64,000 nt of DNA, taken from NCBI GenBank assembly GCA_027923505.1, contig BROI01000007.1, positions 682,001 through 746,000 on the forward strand. Reading direction: 5' to 3'. This stretch comes from Mayamaea pseudoterrestris (lineage: Eukaryota; Bacillariophyta; Bacillariophyceae; Sellaphorales; Sellaphoraceae). Under the pieces are notes generated by a model, which was not told where the DNA came from, searched no databases, and was given only the letters and a program-made list of their open reading frames with translations. Below, piece by piece: positions 1-9,884 of the stretch. Each line of letters opens with the position of its first letter. Position 1 is the first letter of the stretch. The translations under genes were made by a program, and so were the position numbers.

Positions 1-10
1 CATGTTGTAA

Positions 11-1423
11 TCATATTGTAGGTGGATATGATACGTGAAGCAGCAGACTCGTCGCAGCCAAGGCGCCACCAAACCATTGTGTCGCCGTCACCTTTTTGGA
101 GCGCTTCACTCCATCACTTGCGTCCGCAGCAGCCACTGGCATATAGTTTTGCAGCAAGCCAGATAGAAACATGCCGAATATCAGCGAGAATCCCTTTTGG
201 ACTGCACCGGCATACTTGGTGACCAAGCCGACCAATAAACCGCCCGCGGCATTGGTCAAGAGAGGGATCCACGTTTGCTTGGTCCATCCGGTCCACATGG
301 ATGATGGAGCTGATGCTGGTGTCGCTGCAGTCATGTTGTCGCTACTACCAATGGTTTTGCTGGTCTCGCTCTTGTTCGTATTTGTTCCTTGTCGAAGCTG
401 TTGAAAAACCTTTGTTACACTCATAATGACAATGGAGCAGGTGGCCAGCTCCATGTTGAAAATCATGGCGTTGCGAGAATGGACCTGCAGACTCTTTTGC
501 GCCAAGGCTCCGGCCAGCCCCGAGGTGGTGCTGGCGACAAGGACTGGAACGACTCCCGTCCAAAAGGAATCCTCCGAAAGCGAGTCGGCTGAAGTTGGCG
601 ACTCTGTTTTCGATTTTTTGGAAACTGCTGACACTAGCTTTCCCAGTGAGCCTTCCATGATGAGTGCAGCCAGAACAAGTAGAAAGAGCGCCACCATTTG
701 CTGAGGCGACTGCTTTTGTCCAAGCAAAAAGTAGCAAAAAATGGCTGCACTCAGCGTTTTCGTTTGATTGAGGACATTGTACGTTATCGGAGACAAGTGC
801 TGATAGGCCATGAGACTGCAAATGTTCTGTACAAGATACAGCATGGAAGGTATTCCTGCCGCTTGGAGTGCACTGACAATCGTCCAGCCTTGGGCTGCAG
901 TCGCCAAGCTTCGGTTCAGCAAAATGAGCGACATGAGAATACGAATAACATCCTGCATGAGCACGTAGGTTCCTCGCTGAATGGACTTGCTGGCAAACGA
1001 TTTCGTCAACACAGGTTGGAAGGCAAACTGAAGGCAAAGGAGAATCATGCTGATGCCTCCGATCTGATTCGTCGATGCTGCAATGGCATTCGTTGCAAAA
1101 AGTGTTGTTGCGACTTGTTTCTTGGTCTTGAGAGTACCTACAGAAACAAGACTATTTCTCTTACAACGATCAACACCCACAATATCATACGCTGGCCGTA
1201 TTTGAGATGTTCTTGACGCCGAAAGTGATGTATGAATAGGTCTGGTCGAGAATGATGTCGTTGTAGGGAGCAGAATGGCGAAAAGGATCAGCATCGACAT
1301 GACTCGTCTCGCCCTTGTCGCCTGGCGATGTGCCGCAGTAACCATTGGACCACTGGTTCCTACAAGTAGTATACTCGTCGGCGACGGGCTGTCAACTATG
1401 TGACCATGTTGAAATCGGATCAT
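11..1423 (-). CDS. Nucleotide-sugar transporter-like (SLC35/NST family) membrane protein
   Basis: Single-exon frame of 470 codons with an ATG at 1423. From about residue 125 it shows the repeated hydrophobic helices of the nucleotide-sugar transporter family, including the segment SPITYNVLNQTKTLSAAIF, which matches the conserved Asn-Gln-Thr-Lys core of CMP-sialate/UDP-galactose transporters. A hydrophilic loop of about 40 residues splits helices in the second half. The family exchanges nucleotide sugars for nucleotide monophosphates, usually in the Golgi; the substrate cannot be read here. A second in-frame ATG at 1300 would begin with a clean signal peptide (LILFAILLPTTTSFS) followed by a Ser/Arg/Lys-rich stretch, which looks like a plastid bipartite presequence, so location and start are both open. 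Family assignment is firm; substrate and compartment are inference. Confidence 0.8.
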   Translation of the reverse strand: MIRFQHGHIVDSPSPTSILLVGTSGPMVTAAHRQATRARRVMSMLILFAILLPTTTSFSTRPIHTSLSASRTSQIRPAYDIVGVDRCKRNSLVSVGTLKTKKQVATTLFATNAIAASTNQIGGISMILLCLQFAFQPVLTKSFASKSIQRGTYVLMQDVIRILMSLILLNRSLATAAQGWTIVSALQAAGIPSMLYLVQNICSLMAYQHLSPITYNVLNQTKTLSAAIFCYFLLGQKQSPQQMVALFLLVLAALIMEGSLGKLVSAVSKKSKTESPTSADSLSEDSFWTGVVPVLVASTTSGLAGALAQKSLQVHSRNAMIFNMELATCSIVIMSVTKVFQQLRQGTNTNKSETSKTIGSSDNMTAATPASAPSSMWTGWTKQTWIPLLTNAAGGLLVGLVTKYAGAVQKGFSLIFGMFLSGLLQNYMPVAAADASDGVKRSKKVTATQWFGGALAATSLLLHVSYPPTI

Positions 1424-1759
1424 GGCGATGATGGATCTTCGATCTTCGGCATCATCCGTTTTCTACTACTGTCGCAGCGTTGTTCGATTCGTCGAAATCG
1501 AACCACTCATGCGGTCGGCTGGTCGACTGCTACCGGTAGTCATGCACAAAGACAATGATGTATTGCGAGGTATAGACTCAATATTTTTGAAATAATAAGC
1601 ACGGGTTGCTATGAGTCAAACCATGCTGCTTTCGCAAGTGATGCAATCCAGCTCCAGTCTCCATTCCACATGCCTGCTGCCTGCTGTCGCAGCATATGAG
1701 CTAACAAACCTAAAGAAGCAACGATTCAACTCTTGAAACCCTCTTACTATATGATTTAA
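1424..1759. other. Intergenic, upstream of transporter and downstream of BolA2
   Basis: No coding frame I can support. It holds one TACCGGTA palindrome at 1531-1538, about 108 bp upstream of the transporter ATG at 1423. Confidence 0.5.
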
Positions 1760-2155
1760 CTATTGCTTGCTTTCATATTGCTCCGGCGTCCATGTCTTCA
1801 TTGTCAGAGCATGAATTTGTGGCATGAGATCTTTGAGGCAATCATTGACCATGCGGTGCCTCTTGATGAGGGAAACTCCCTCAAACTTTGAACTGACGAC
1901 AACGAGCTCAATTTTGGCGCCGGAGCAATGGTCGTCGGTAAAGTCGACGACTTCAGTGTGCGTCGCTTCCAAGTCGACGTTGCACTGGAATGAAATTGAA
2001 TGAGGAGGCAGATGGCAGATTGTGACGGTTACGAAATAGGTGAGAATGGAGAATAGATATTACCATTCATACGCCAGTCGTTGAATATTCGAAATGGCGA
2101 CTACTGATTGATTCTGACTTGCCTTTTCCTTGACTTGCTCCGCAATAGAGGCCAT
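1760..2155 (-). CDS. BOLA2: BolA2-like protein (BolA family), two exons
   Basis: Exon 1 is 2155-2123 (ATG; MASIAEQVKEK) and exon 2 is 1984-1760, giving 85 residues, the usual length of BolA2. The joined protein follows BolA2 across its whole length: LEATHTEVVD, then VVVSSKFEGVSLIKRHRMVN with the RH-x-x-VN core, then PQIHALTMKTWTPEQYES. BolA2 partners monothiol glutaredoxins in cytosolic iron-sulfur handling (family knowledge). The only frame-consistent join uses a GC donor (AAG then GCAAGT) and a normal CAG acceptor; the GT candidate downstream breaks the frame. It is divergent from the PPR gene, with 218 bp between the two ATGs. Confidence 0.85.
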
Positions 2156-2373
2156 GGTGCAAAATTCTTTGGAGGCAGAAACGGAGCGCCGCGCGAGAAT
2201 GCCGTCACGCAAGCCGGCCGGTGCATGGGTGTGGAGGGATTTCAGGTGTCGGACTGGTTATCGATCAGCCGCACCAAACTCGCCATTGTCATTTTTCCAG
2301 CTTGCCATCACTCTCGTCAAGTCGCTACTACTCCATTGTCATTGTTGCCGCTAGCTTGACACGGCACACAGTC

Positions 2374-5070
2374 ATGGCGTTCCGCGACAAAGATCCCAAT
2401 CGTTTGGGCTCCAAGGGTGGCGCGGAAAAGTTGTGGAGCAATGTCCGCCCACTCAAGAAGCAAGGACTCGTTCCTCCATCACAACTGGCAATGACGACAA
2501 ATCAACCAAAGCCTACTAGCACCTCGTTCCTCGCCGCCGCCATCAAAGGAAAGGAAGGAAACACCATTGAAACATCTTCCGTTGTATTGAGTCCTCTTGG
2601 CCGGCGCAGTCAGCCGTATCGCCTTTTGAGCAATGACAATGCAGGCGGCGCGCTCGTTCCGACATTGCAACCAGACACCGCCTCTCGCGCCGTCCCTAGC
2701 TTGCAGCCCTTTCTTGCTCCTCCCGGTATTCCCGTGACTCCTACAGCGACGCCGGATGAATTCAGCAAGCGCCCTTTGGCTCGCGCGCTGAGTTTCCTTT
2801 CAGTCTACCGAAACGAGGAGCAGTGCACTCGCAACGATAACGCCTCCTTTGACATCTACCAAGACGTCAAGAGCATTTGGGAGGCTCCGGAGTGCCAGAG
2901 TCCAAATGTTCCGCGCGTCGTTGGACTTACAGACCTTTGGGACAGCGCGCCGCACTTCAATCCTTGGTCGACGGGCAAAAATGACAAGTTTCTCCCAGCC
3001 AGCAGCAGCCTTGCCAACAACATTTGGGCGGATACGAGTCGTCGCCGTCAGCCAATGTCTCCCATTACTAGTGTCTCTGGTGATTGGAAAGGAGGAATGG
3101 AAGCTGCATTGATGAACAAGGACAATTTCTACAACATTCTCCAAGCTAGCCACGACAGTCCCTCGTGCAGCCTTGACGACGAGGATGAGTCGGTCGACTA
3201 CGAGGACGCGGAACGCATGACGGAAGGCGTGTTTCGTCTCTTGTTTGGAGACGATGGTATTAAGGAAGACTCTCCCCTGTTGCCGTCGACTACGGAAGCG
3301 TCTCATCATGACGAGGCTGTAAAGCAGGTGGACGTCGAGACGAAGGCACTGGCAAACGCAAGCGTTTCATCCAACGGCGAAAACATGCTCGCCAAGATGT
3401 GGAACGACATCAAGGACCAGTATAACATTGACGACATTATTGTCTACAAGGGTCCGATGACCCGACCAGACTACGCCAACGTCATTGCCGACTTGGTCGC
3501 CTTCAAAACAGTAGGCGGAGCTGAGCGCGCCGAATACGTTCTTCTCTACATTATCCGACTCTACAAACTTGGTCTCTCAAATGTTCGGCCGGATGGCGGC
3601 TGCTACAACAAGGTCCTTCATGGCTACGCGGAGGCTCGCATGCCGCTACAGGCGGAAGCGATTATTAATTTGATGTGCGCCTTGGCGGACGATGGAGACG
3701 AAATGGCGGTACCAAACACGAAGCACTACACAACGTTGCTTCACGCATGGCAACGTTCCAAAATGCCAGATTCCCTCGACCATTGTGAGCAAATTCTGGA
3801 CAAGATGCACGAGCTGTACGAAATCCGTGGCTTGACTAGCTGTAAGCCGGATGCGTTCACCTACACGACTGTTTTGCACGGCTGGTCCGATTCTGGACGT
3901 CCAGGTAAGTGCGCGCAAGATATCTTTTCTAAGCTTGTACATTCAAAGCATGACTTATTGCCGCTCTCCTCGTTCAGACGCATCGGCACGAGCAGAGGCG
4001 CTCTTCCGTAAAATGAAATACCGCGTTGAACAAGGCGACGAAGAACTTGCTCCTGATACTATTACATACTCGAATCTCATCAACGTCATTGCTAACGGGC
4101 AAGGATATGCTCGAGCAGCGGACATCTTGTGGGAAATGGTCGACGAGTTCTTGAAAGGCAACGCCAAGTGCAAGCCTCGGGTTCGTAATCTCAACACGAT
4201 TTTGGCTGTGTGGTCGAAATCCTATGCGCCATACGCGCCCGAGCAAGCTCACAAGATCGTCCTCCGCTGGTTGCACCTTAACGAGACCACGGAGATGACT
4301 GTCAAGCCGGATGCTTACTCTTATTGTCTCTTGCTCAAGTGTTGGTAAGTTAGTCACAACTTGGCCCATGTAGTTTTGGAACCTTTCAAGCAGGGAATGA
4401 CTAAATCATCGTGTATCTTCTCCCATCTTGCAGGTCCACTTCGACTCGCTCCGATGGTTCCGAACGCGCCGAGGAGACGTTACTTTGGCTGAAACAGCGC
4501 AGCAGGGCCGGCGATTGCGCTGCAAAGCTTGACACCATCAAGTACTCGACAGTGCTGACGGCTTGGATTGTTCGCAAGAAGTGGAAGCAAGCCAGTGCTC
4601 TTTTCGAGAAAATGGTAAATGACTACTTGGCCGGAAATAAGGATGCTAAACCAGATCTCAGTGTCTTTCAGAAGATTCTTGACGGATTATGTTCGGCGTC
4701 ATTGGTCAAAGAGGCCGACAGCCTGGTTCGTACGATGTGGACGCTGTCTATCCGCACCGGAGAGGATGTCACCAGCAACTGCGCTCAGGTCATCAAGGCG
4801 TGGGGTCAGGCTGGCTTTCCTGATCGGGCCGAGTGCCTCTTGATGGATTTGCAGAGGCTTTTCGATTCCCACCGTATCAAGTGCGGGCCGACAAAGCACT
4901 TGTATCGGATGGCGATCGATGGGTGGGGACGATCTAAGGTGCATGATCGTGGTACTCGTATTGCCAGCCTCAGTCGAAAGATGAACCTCCGATTCCCTGC
5001 CGGAGCCTATCAGCAAATCAAGTCAATTTCAAACGACAACACGTCCTTGACGGAGCGCCAACACTCATAG
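2374..5070 (+). CDS. Pentatricopeptide repeat (PPR) protein, three exons
   Basis: Exons 2374-3904, 3978-4344 and 4434-5070, with introns of 73 and 89 nt bearing GTAAGT donors, give 844 residues. The ATG at 2374 begins MAFRDKDPNRLG; the frame is open further upstream but has no better start. The N-terminal 340 residues are low-complexity and acidic. From about residue 350 there are helical repeats of 35-40 residues with PPR signatures such as PDAFTYTTVLHGWSDSGRP, PDTITYSNLINVIAN and PDAYSYCLLLKCW, and repeats end near residue 830. PPR proteins bind organellar RNA and act in its processing, editing or translation. Neither a mitochondrial nor a plastid presequence is obvious, so the organelle is not assigned. 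Confidence 0.9.
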
Positions 5071-5799
5071 GGATTAGTCCAAGTGCACTAAAACACGCAG
5101 CTCAGTCGTTCTATAGTCTGCCCCTAGTAATGAGTGATGGCTTCATCCTACAAGGCTACGGAAGCAGATGTATAGTAAACTCTATCTTAAATCACAACTG
5201 TCATAAGCCTATAGACAATGCTGAAGCCTCACATGACTGCAAATGTTTATCTTTGTGTATCCAATGACTCCTTGTATCCATTCGTGTTGTTGGCCAGTGG
5301 ATATGTAGTTCCATCTTCTTTTCCTTCACTGCCGAGTCAATCCCATTAATAGTAGTTGTATAGTCCCTCCTTCTTTTCCTCAGCCCAGCTGACACAGATG
5401 CGAACTACTCACCAATGACATTGCAGGCCACTGAGGGTCCAGCCATGCATTCCTTTTTGTAGAACACGCTCAACAATGGTGTGGGCACCATTCTTGTGTG
5501 ATTTGGGCATATACAGCGCTCTATATATGAGCTGTTTAAAAGCCATGCTTGGAATGCCGCTTTGGCTAATTTAAACTGGCAAGATACGAGCAATGGTCTC
5601 GCCAGCAAGTCATGGTCTGCTTCAACATGGCTCGCTTCATGGGCAATGTGAGAATTGACATGTTGGCTCGAAAGCGAGTTCTTACCGGTAGATACGGAGT
5701 ATGAGGGGAAAAGTTGTTAATACTGTACATCTTTTATAATATGCATAAGTAAATACGCTGAACTTGGCTCGGCGATGACAATCACACTACCGTAGACGT
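5071..5799. other. Convergent intergenic spacer
   Basis: 3' ends of the PPR gene and of the unknown gene on the opposite strand face each other here. Only short frames with no protein-like composition are present. One TACCGGTA palindrome lies at 5683-5690. Confidence 0.5.
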
Positions 5800-7659
5800 T
5801 CACGCCCAAGCCTTCCCGTTCCAACGTTTCAACTTGAGATACTCCTGAACTTCCGGCGACTTGGCGATAAACTTCCATAGATCTTTCAACTGCTTCATGG
5901 CAGCGTCGGTACGGTCGCGTAGCATGGTTGCCATGCGCTTCTTGGCATTCTGAATGAGCGTCTTGTAGTAGCAGCGAACGCGGTCGCGAATCTGCTTGGT
6001 CGTCACCTCGGCAGGGAAAATCCACTTGTGATCCTTGGCCGTTTGACAAATATGTTGGCATAGTAGGTTGTTAAAGGCAAATTGCTCTCGAAAGTGATTC
6101 TTGTTGCTTGACAATTCATAGTACCGAGCCATGTTCTTGAGGACAATGTGCTCGAGTGGCGGGTACAAATTAAATTGAAACGACAAATCCAAAACACCGG
6201 CAGGAGGGTTCTTGCGTTTGGCTGGCTGGGCATGTCCAAGCACCATGCGCACGTAAACTTCCTTCGTCGCCGTCGGGCAGTCGACAAGAATGTGTTCCAT
6301 GACATCTGCAATAGATTTCGGTTGATGCTTGACTTTTGGCCGTTTCGAAACTTTTGTCTGTTGGCGGTTTGCAACTGCCGCTGGAGGATACTCGGTGGGC
6401 CGAGCCCTCTTGCCCTTGAATACTGCCGAACTCGAGTGTTTGTCTCCTGGAGCTGAGAGTGTCGCAATGGGTTCATACTTTCCCGACGGCCATACGGCGG
6501 ACAAGAGAGCCGCGTCTTGCGCTCCGGCAACAACAAGTTTCGTTCTGGTAATACGGCTATTGGAACCAAGTTGCGGCTTGGCAGTTTCAAATGGAGGAAG
6601 TGGCTCGCATGTTGGAAAGGAATTGGTCGGCCCGAGCAAATTGGACGTTGTAGTTTCGTGAAAGGGTAACGATCGGCGAGTCGACCGGCGCAAATATGTT
6701 TCGGCATCGGCCCCGTCCTTTCGCAACGTTGCTCGATTGGGTGACTTGTCTTGGAGTACATGTCTGATGGAACGTTTTGCCAGTGACTTGTTCCGCTTGG
6801 CAGCAGTTTTCGTTTGCGAGTTTCGAACCTCCCTGCTCGTGGAGATTGTTGGGTGCACTTGCAAAGCAGACTCAAGAGCGTGCATGGTGCCTTTCTTGAC
6901 CAAAGTCTCTCCATGCATCGTTGATGACGATTGTTGCAGAACATTGGTGTCACATTGCGTCATCGTCTTGGCGACTGGTACCAGATTGCTTTGGCTCGTC
7001 TCGGCCGGATATTTCGTCGGCGATGCTCCATACGACAAGACGAGCAGCTCGCAGCTTTGCTGACTACTACTTTGTTCATGTTCCGTTTCATACGGTTGAT
7101 CGTCTATATGCGTTCCATGTTGCTCTTGCTCCAAGAGTTTAATGTCAATCGCACTCAGCAGCGAGTCCCAGCCTTCCTGGTCATTCTGCTCCATGTTTCG
7201 ACGCAATCCTTGCAAATGACAAGGAGACGTTTGGCTTGTTGCAGTTTCATGCTGTCGAGCAGAATCGTCGGCATTGCTGTTCACTGCAAATGTCATTGCC
7301 ACATTGGAACGTGACGATGAATCGCCGTTTCGCTTCATGGATGCCTCAGTGGCTCTCAAGCTCTCATAATGACTATTATCAATGGAACATTCCGTCTCTT
7401 GCGACATGCTTAGTTCATCTTGCTTGAGCTCTTCCGTGAGGATGGATTGACTTCCAAAGACGGCCTGCGAGGAGGATGCACCGAGGCGTTCGAGGAGCTT
7501 ATCTCCAGGAGAATATGACTTGGCGCCTTTAAACTGCGTCAATGAATGCTCCGGGTAATTATTCGTATGTTTTGAAAAGGACATGGCGTTTGATTGAGTT
7601 GATCCAGGTATAGTAGTCGATGCAGCGGAGCGTCGGATCGAATGAAGTTTGATTGCCAT
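5800..7659 (-). CDS. Unknown protein, Ser-rich N-terminus and basic C-terminal domain
   Basis: A 619-residue single-exon frame with an ATG at 7659. I do not recognise the family. Residues 1-400 are low-complexity, rich in Ser, Thr, Gln and Asn, with basic clusters such as KRNKSLAKRSIRH near residue 290. The C-terminal 170 residues look folded: a helix-rich block (DVMEHILVDCPTATKEVYVR), then FQFNLYPPLEHIVLKNMARYY, a basic amphipathic stretch TTKQIRDRVRCYYKTLIQN, and the ending LKLKRWNGKAWA. Composition and basic clusters suggest a nuclear or nucleic-acid-associated protein, but this is inference. It is divergent from the thylakoid-lumen gene, with 236 bp between ATGs. Confidence 0.75.
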   Translation of the reverse strand: MAIKLHSIRRSAASTTIPGSTQSNAMSFSKHTNNYPEHSLTQFKGAKSYSPGDKLLERLGASSSQAVFGSQSILTEELKQDELSMSQETECSIDNSHYESLRATEASMKRNGDSSSRSNVAMTFAVNSNADDSARQHETATSQTSPCHLQGLRRNMEQNDQEGWDSLLSAIDIKLLEQEQHGTHIDDQPYETEHEQSSSQQSCELLVLSYGASPTKYPAETSQSNLVPVAKTMTQCDTNVLQQSSSTMHGETLVKKGTMHALESALQVHPTISTSREVRNSQTKTAAKRNKSLAKRSIRHVLQDKSPNRATLRKDGADAETYLRRSTRRSLPFHETTTSNLLGPTNSFPTCEPLPPFETAKPQLGSNSRITRTKLVVAGAQDAALLSAVWPSGKYEPIATLSAPGDKHSSSAVFKGKRARPTEYPPAAVANRQQTKVSKRPKVKHQPKSIADVMEHILVDCPTATKEVYVRMVLGHAQPAKRKNPPAGVLDLSFQFNLYPPLEHIVLKNMARYYELSSNKNHFREQFAFNNLLCQHICQTAKDHKWIFPAEVTTKQIRDRVRCYYKTLIQNAKKRMATMLRDRTDAAMKQLKDLWKFIAKSPEVQEYLKLKRWNGKAWA

Positions 7660-7799
7660 GGCCGCATTGTTCGGTTTCTTTTGCGCGCGACGAGGCTCGT
7701 TCCAACGACTTTGGTTTGGTGACGGCTAAATTTTTCGATGGCTTCATCCAAGTCGAGTGACGGACGATGGACGGACGTTTTCATTCCCTCCGACGCAAC

Positions 7800-7813
7800 A
7801 CGTCATCACGTCA
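7800..7813. promoter_or_regulatory. Paired ACGTCA elements (CRE/bZIP-type half sites)
   Basis: Two direct ACGTCA hexamers at 7800-7805 and 7808-7813, separated by 2 bp, lie 83-96 bp upstream of the ATG of the plastid-targeted gene at 7896. ACGTCA/TGACGT is the core of the CO2/cAMP-responsive elements described for diatom carbonic anhydrase promoters and bound by bZIP factors. The function here is inferred. Confidence 0.35.
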
Positions 7814-7895
7814 CGCTTTGCAAAGAAAAAAGGTGCAGCAGCTTGGACAATCGAGACGAACCATCCTGGTCCATCGCAAGTCCTTCTACTATTAC

Positions 7896-8522
7896 ATGAT
7901 GAAACTATCTTGTCTCGTGCTCCTATCCTCTGCCTCGGCTTTTTCGGTGAAAAATTTGGCGCCTCATCGAAGAAGCAGCGTTGTCACAGAGCTCGATGCA
8001 GTTTCACGTCGCAACATGCTGACGTTTGCCGCAGCCACCATTACTTGCTTGCTTCCTGCATTGAATGCCAACGCTGACATTGACTACGCCAAGGTGCAGG
8101 ACCTTTTGGGTCGACCCGATGGCGAATCCTCGGCGGCGCCGCAGTCATACTCGCCGAGTGGTCGGCCAACCTACTTGACGGAGCCGACAACTGAATTCAA
8201 AAACAATGAAGCCAGGGCGAGCGAGTTTAAACGAAAACAAATCAAGATCAAGCAAGAGTTTGCGGCATTGCTGGATAAGCTAGACACGGATCCGAACGAT
8301 CAAGACTTGCTGGCGCGAGACTTGGACGCACTGCGAACGAGCGTGCGAGTCAACAATGGGCTTCCCCTCGGCATTACCAAGGAGGAACTGGTCAAGCGCG
8401 TGCGACGACGCAAGGCCAAGCGATTCTGGCCAGTGCAGGTGGAGATTGCCTATCAGGACTTGCTGCAGGAGCTTCGACTGCAGCAGAGTCCAAACTATAA
8501 GGATGAGGAGAATCCGTTGTAA
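7896..8522 (+). CDS. Plastid-targeted thylakoid-lumen protein of unknown function
   Basis: A 208-residue single-exon protein. The ATG at 7896 is chosen over upstream non-ATG starts because it begins a textbook targeting series. Residues 1-15 are a signal peptide, ASAF (13-16) is the diatom plastid cleavage motif, a short Arg/Ser-rich transit segment follows, and then RR at 38-39 precedes a hydrophobic stretch ending in Ala-Asn-Ala near 62, as in twin-arginine lumen signals. The mature part of about 146 residues is helical and basic (residues RRRKAKRF near 180), with a Pro/Ser linker after the first helix. Small helical lumen proteins of photosystem II (PsbQ-like, Psb31) have this architecture, but I cannot match it to one. 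Lumen location is well supported; function is not. Confidence 0.8.
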   Translation: MMKLSCLVLLSSASAFSVKNLAPHRRSSVVTELDAVSRRNMLTFAAATITCLLPALNANADIDYAKVQDLLGRPDGESSAAPQSYSPSGRPTYLTEPTTEFKNNEARASEFKRKQIKIKQEFAALLDKLDTDPNDQDLLARDLDALRTSVRVNNGLPLGITKEELVKRVRRRKAKRFWPVQVEIAYQDLLQELRLQQSPNYKDEENPL

Positions 8523-8773
8523 TTATACGAAAGGTTCATCACGATAGTATACTGAGATGACTTTCATCCTGCAGTTCCATCAAGCTACTGCTACTTAATT
8601 AGACAATCAATAACACTAACATTCAATCTTTAATTTAACAGCAGTTAGTGTCTATGATGTTGTCAAGTCTTAAACAGCTCGATTGATTACCGAGCGACTT
8701 GATTTCCATCAAACAGTCAAAACACCAACTGCGGGTGCGTTCATCTCTCCTTTCTCCTTCACAACCATCATGC

Positions 8774-9884
8774 TTAACTCTTGCAGAGAGAGCCGCAAAC
8801 GACAAGGTTGACGGAAAGAACAGTCTCGTCCACGGTGCTAAACTGCTCATATCCATTGGCGCATCCATACTCGCCCGTTCCTCCAATAATGGCGTTCTCG
8901 CTCGACTGGCACGTGAAGGCAAGGTTAATGGTGGAAACAACATCTTGACTGTTGGCATCCATAAAGCTAAAGGCTCCCGTGGCGACGCATTCGGAGCGGT
9001 CCGTCGTGTCGGCTGGCGTAATGGCAAAGTCCGAGTATGTACCAAGCTTGTCGCCAGACGACGCGTCGTAGAATGGAACGTTGCGGAGTCCAAAGCCATT
9101 GACTGCCGTAAAGCCGCCGGCGGTGATTTCGTCCGTGTAAAGCTTGACGGCAATGGTGGAGCATGTTGCGGTTTCGCCGTTTCCGTGGCCGCCGTCAGTG
9201 CCTGGGGCGGAGCCGGATCCAGTGGTGGGAGGAGCGACAGCGGTGGATCCCTTGGCTGGAGGAGGTGGGACAGCGGTGGAGCCTTCCGGAGTTGATGGAG
9301 CAACAGCGGTGGAACCCTTGGCTGGAGGAGGAACGGCGGCAGAGCCTGGAGCAGCTGGTGGCGTTGCAGTAGAACCGGTAGCAGGTGCAGGTGCGGCTCC
9401 ACTGCCTTGCGGCGGCGATGGAGGTGGAACGGCAGTGGAACCAGTTGCTGGAGGAGGAACGGATCCGCTGCTCTTGTGGTGGTGAGCAGGAGGTGCTACC
9501 GAGCCAGAGCCTGTCATATGAAAACAAGGATAGATGAGTGAATGTGTAACTGCAAAACAATCAATCCGCGAAGCTGCTGTATCATTTCTCACCATGCTTG
9601 CTGGCTCCCTTGGAGACTGCGCTACCCTTGGTCGACTTGCTTGCTCCCTTGCTGGCGCTGCCCTTGGAAGCCGCCTCATGGTGGTGCGCATGATGTTCGT
9701 GCTCGTTACGTTCCTTGGTCGAAGCCGAGCCCGAGCTGGTGTGAATCTGGAGCGAGTTCGAGCCTTCGGCTAACCATCGGCCACGAAGGAGCGTCTTGCG
9801 AGTCTCGGGATTCTTTGGAGGATTCGAGTGCGTAAAGGACGCAACAGAGACAAGGAGAAGGGAGAGGACGAGTGACTGCATCAT
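8774..9884 (-). CDS. Secreted dirigent/AOC-barrel-like protein with Ser/Lys/Gly, His and Pro-rich linker (paralog 1)
   Basis: Exons 9884-9593 and 9510-8774, with an 82-nt intron (GTGAGA donor, ACAG acceptor), give 342 residues. A signal peptide (MMQSLVLSLLLVSVASF) is followed by a His-rich patch, then SKGSASKGASKSTKG-type repeats, then about 100 residues of PPP-x-x-GSTA repeats. The C-terminal 125 residues form a barrel-like domain: CSTIAVKLYTDE, ECVATGAFSF, FTC, the hallmark IIGGTGEYGCANG and a final VNLVVCG. The same cysteine and GGTG pattern recurs in the two tandem paralogs at 31173 and 32515, which supports homology. The domain resembles dirigent and allene-oxide-cyclase barrels, by eye only. 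The linker composition recalls silica-associated silaffins; a wall or frustule role is inference. A Pro-rich tandem repeat in DNA underlies the linker. Confidence 0.8.

Noticed and set aside
345-1037. 230-codon open frame on the minus strand within the transporter gene
   Set aside because: Shadow in another frame of the membrane protein; no family resemblance and no hydrophobic pattern.
6003-6953. 316-codon open frame overlapping the unknown 619-residue gene
   Set aside because: Same strand, different frame; Arg/Pro/Ser-rich text typical of shadow frames, and the longer frame has the ATG and a folded-looking end.
8635-9402. 255-codon Leu/Pro-rich frame and the opposing 198-codon Gly/Ala-rich frame (8699-9295)
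   Set aside because: Both are by-products of the tandem repeats coding the Pro-rich linker of barrel paralog 1.
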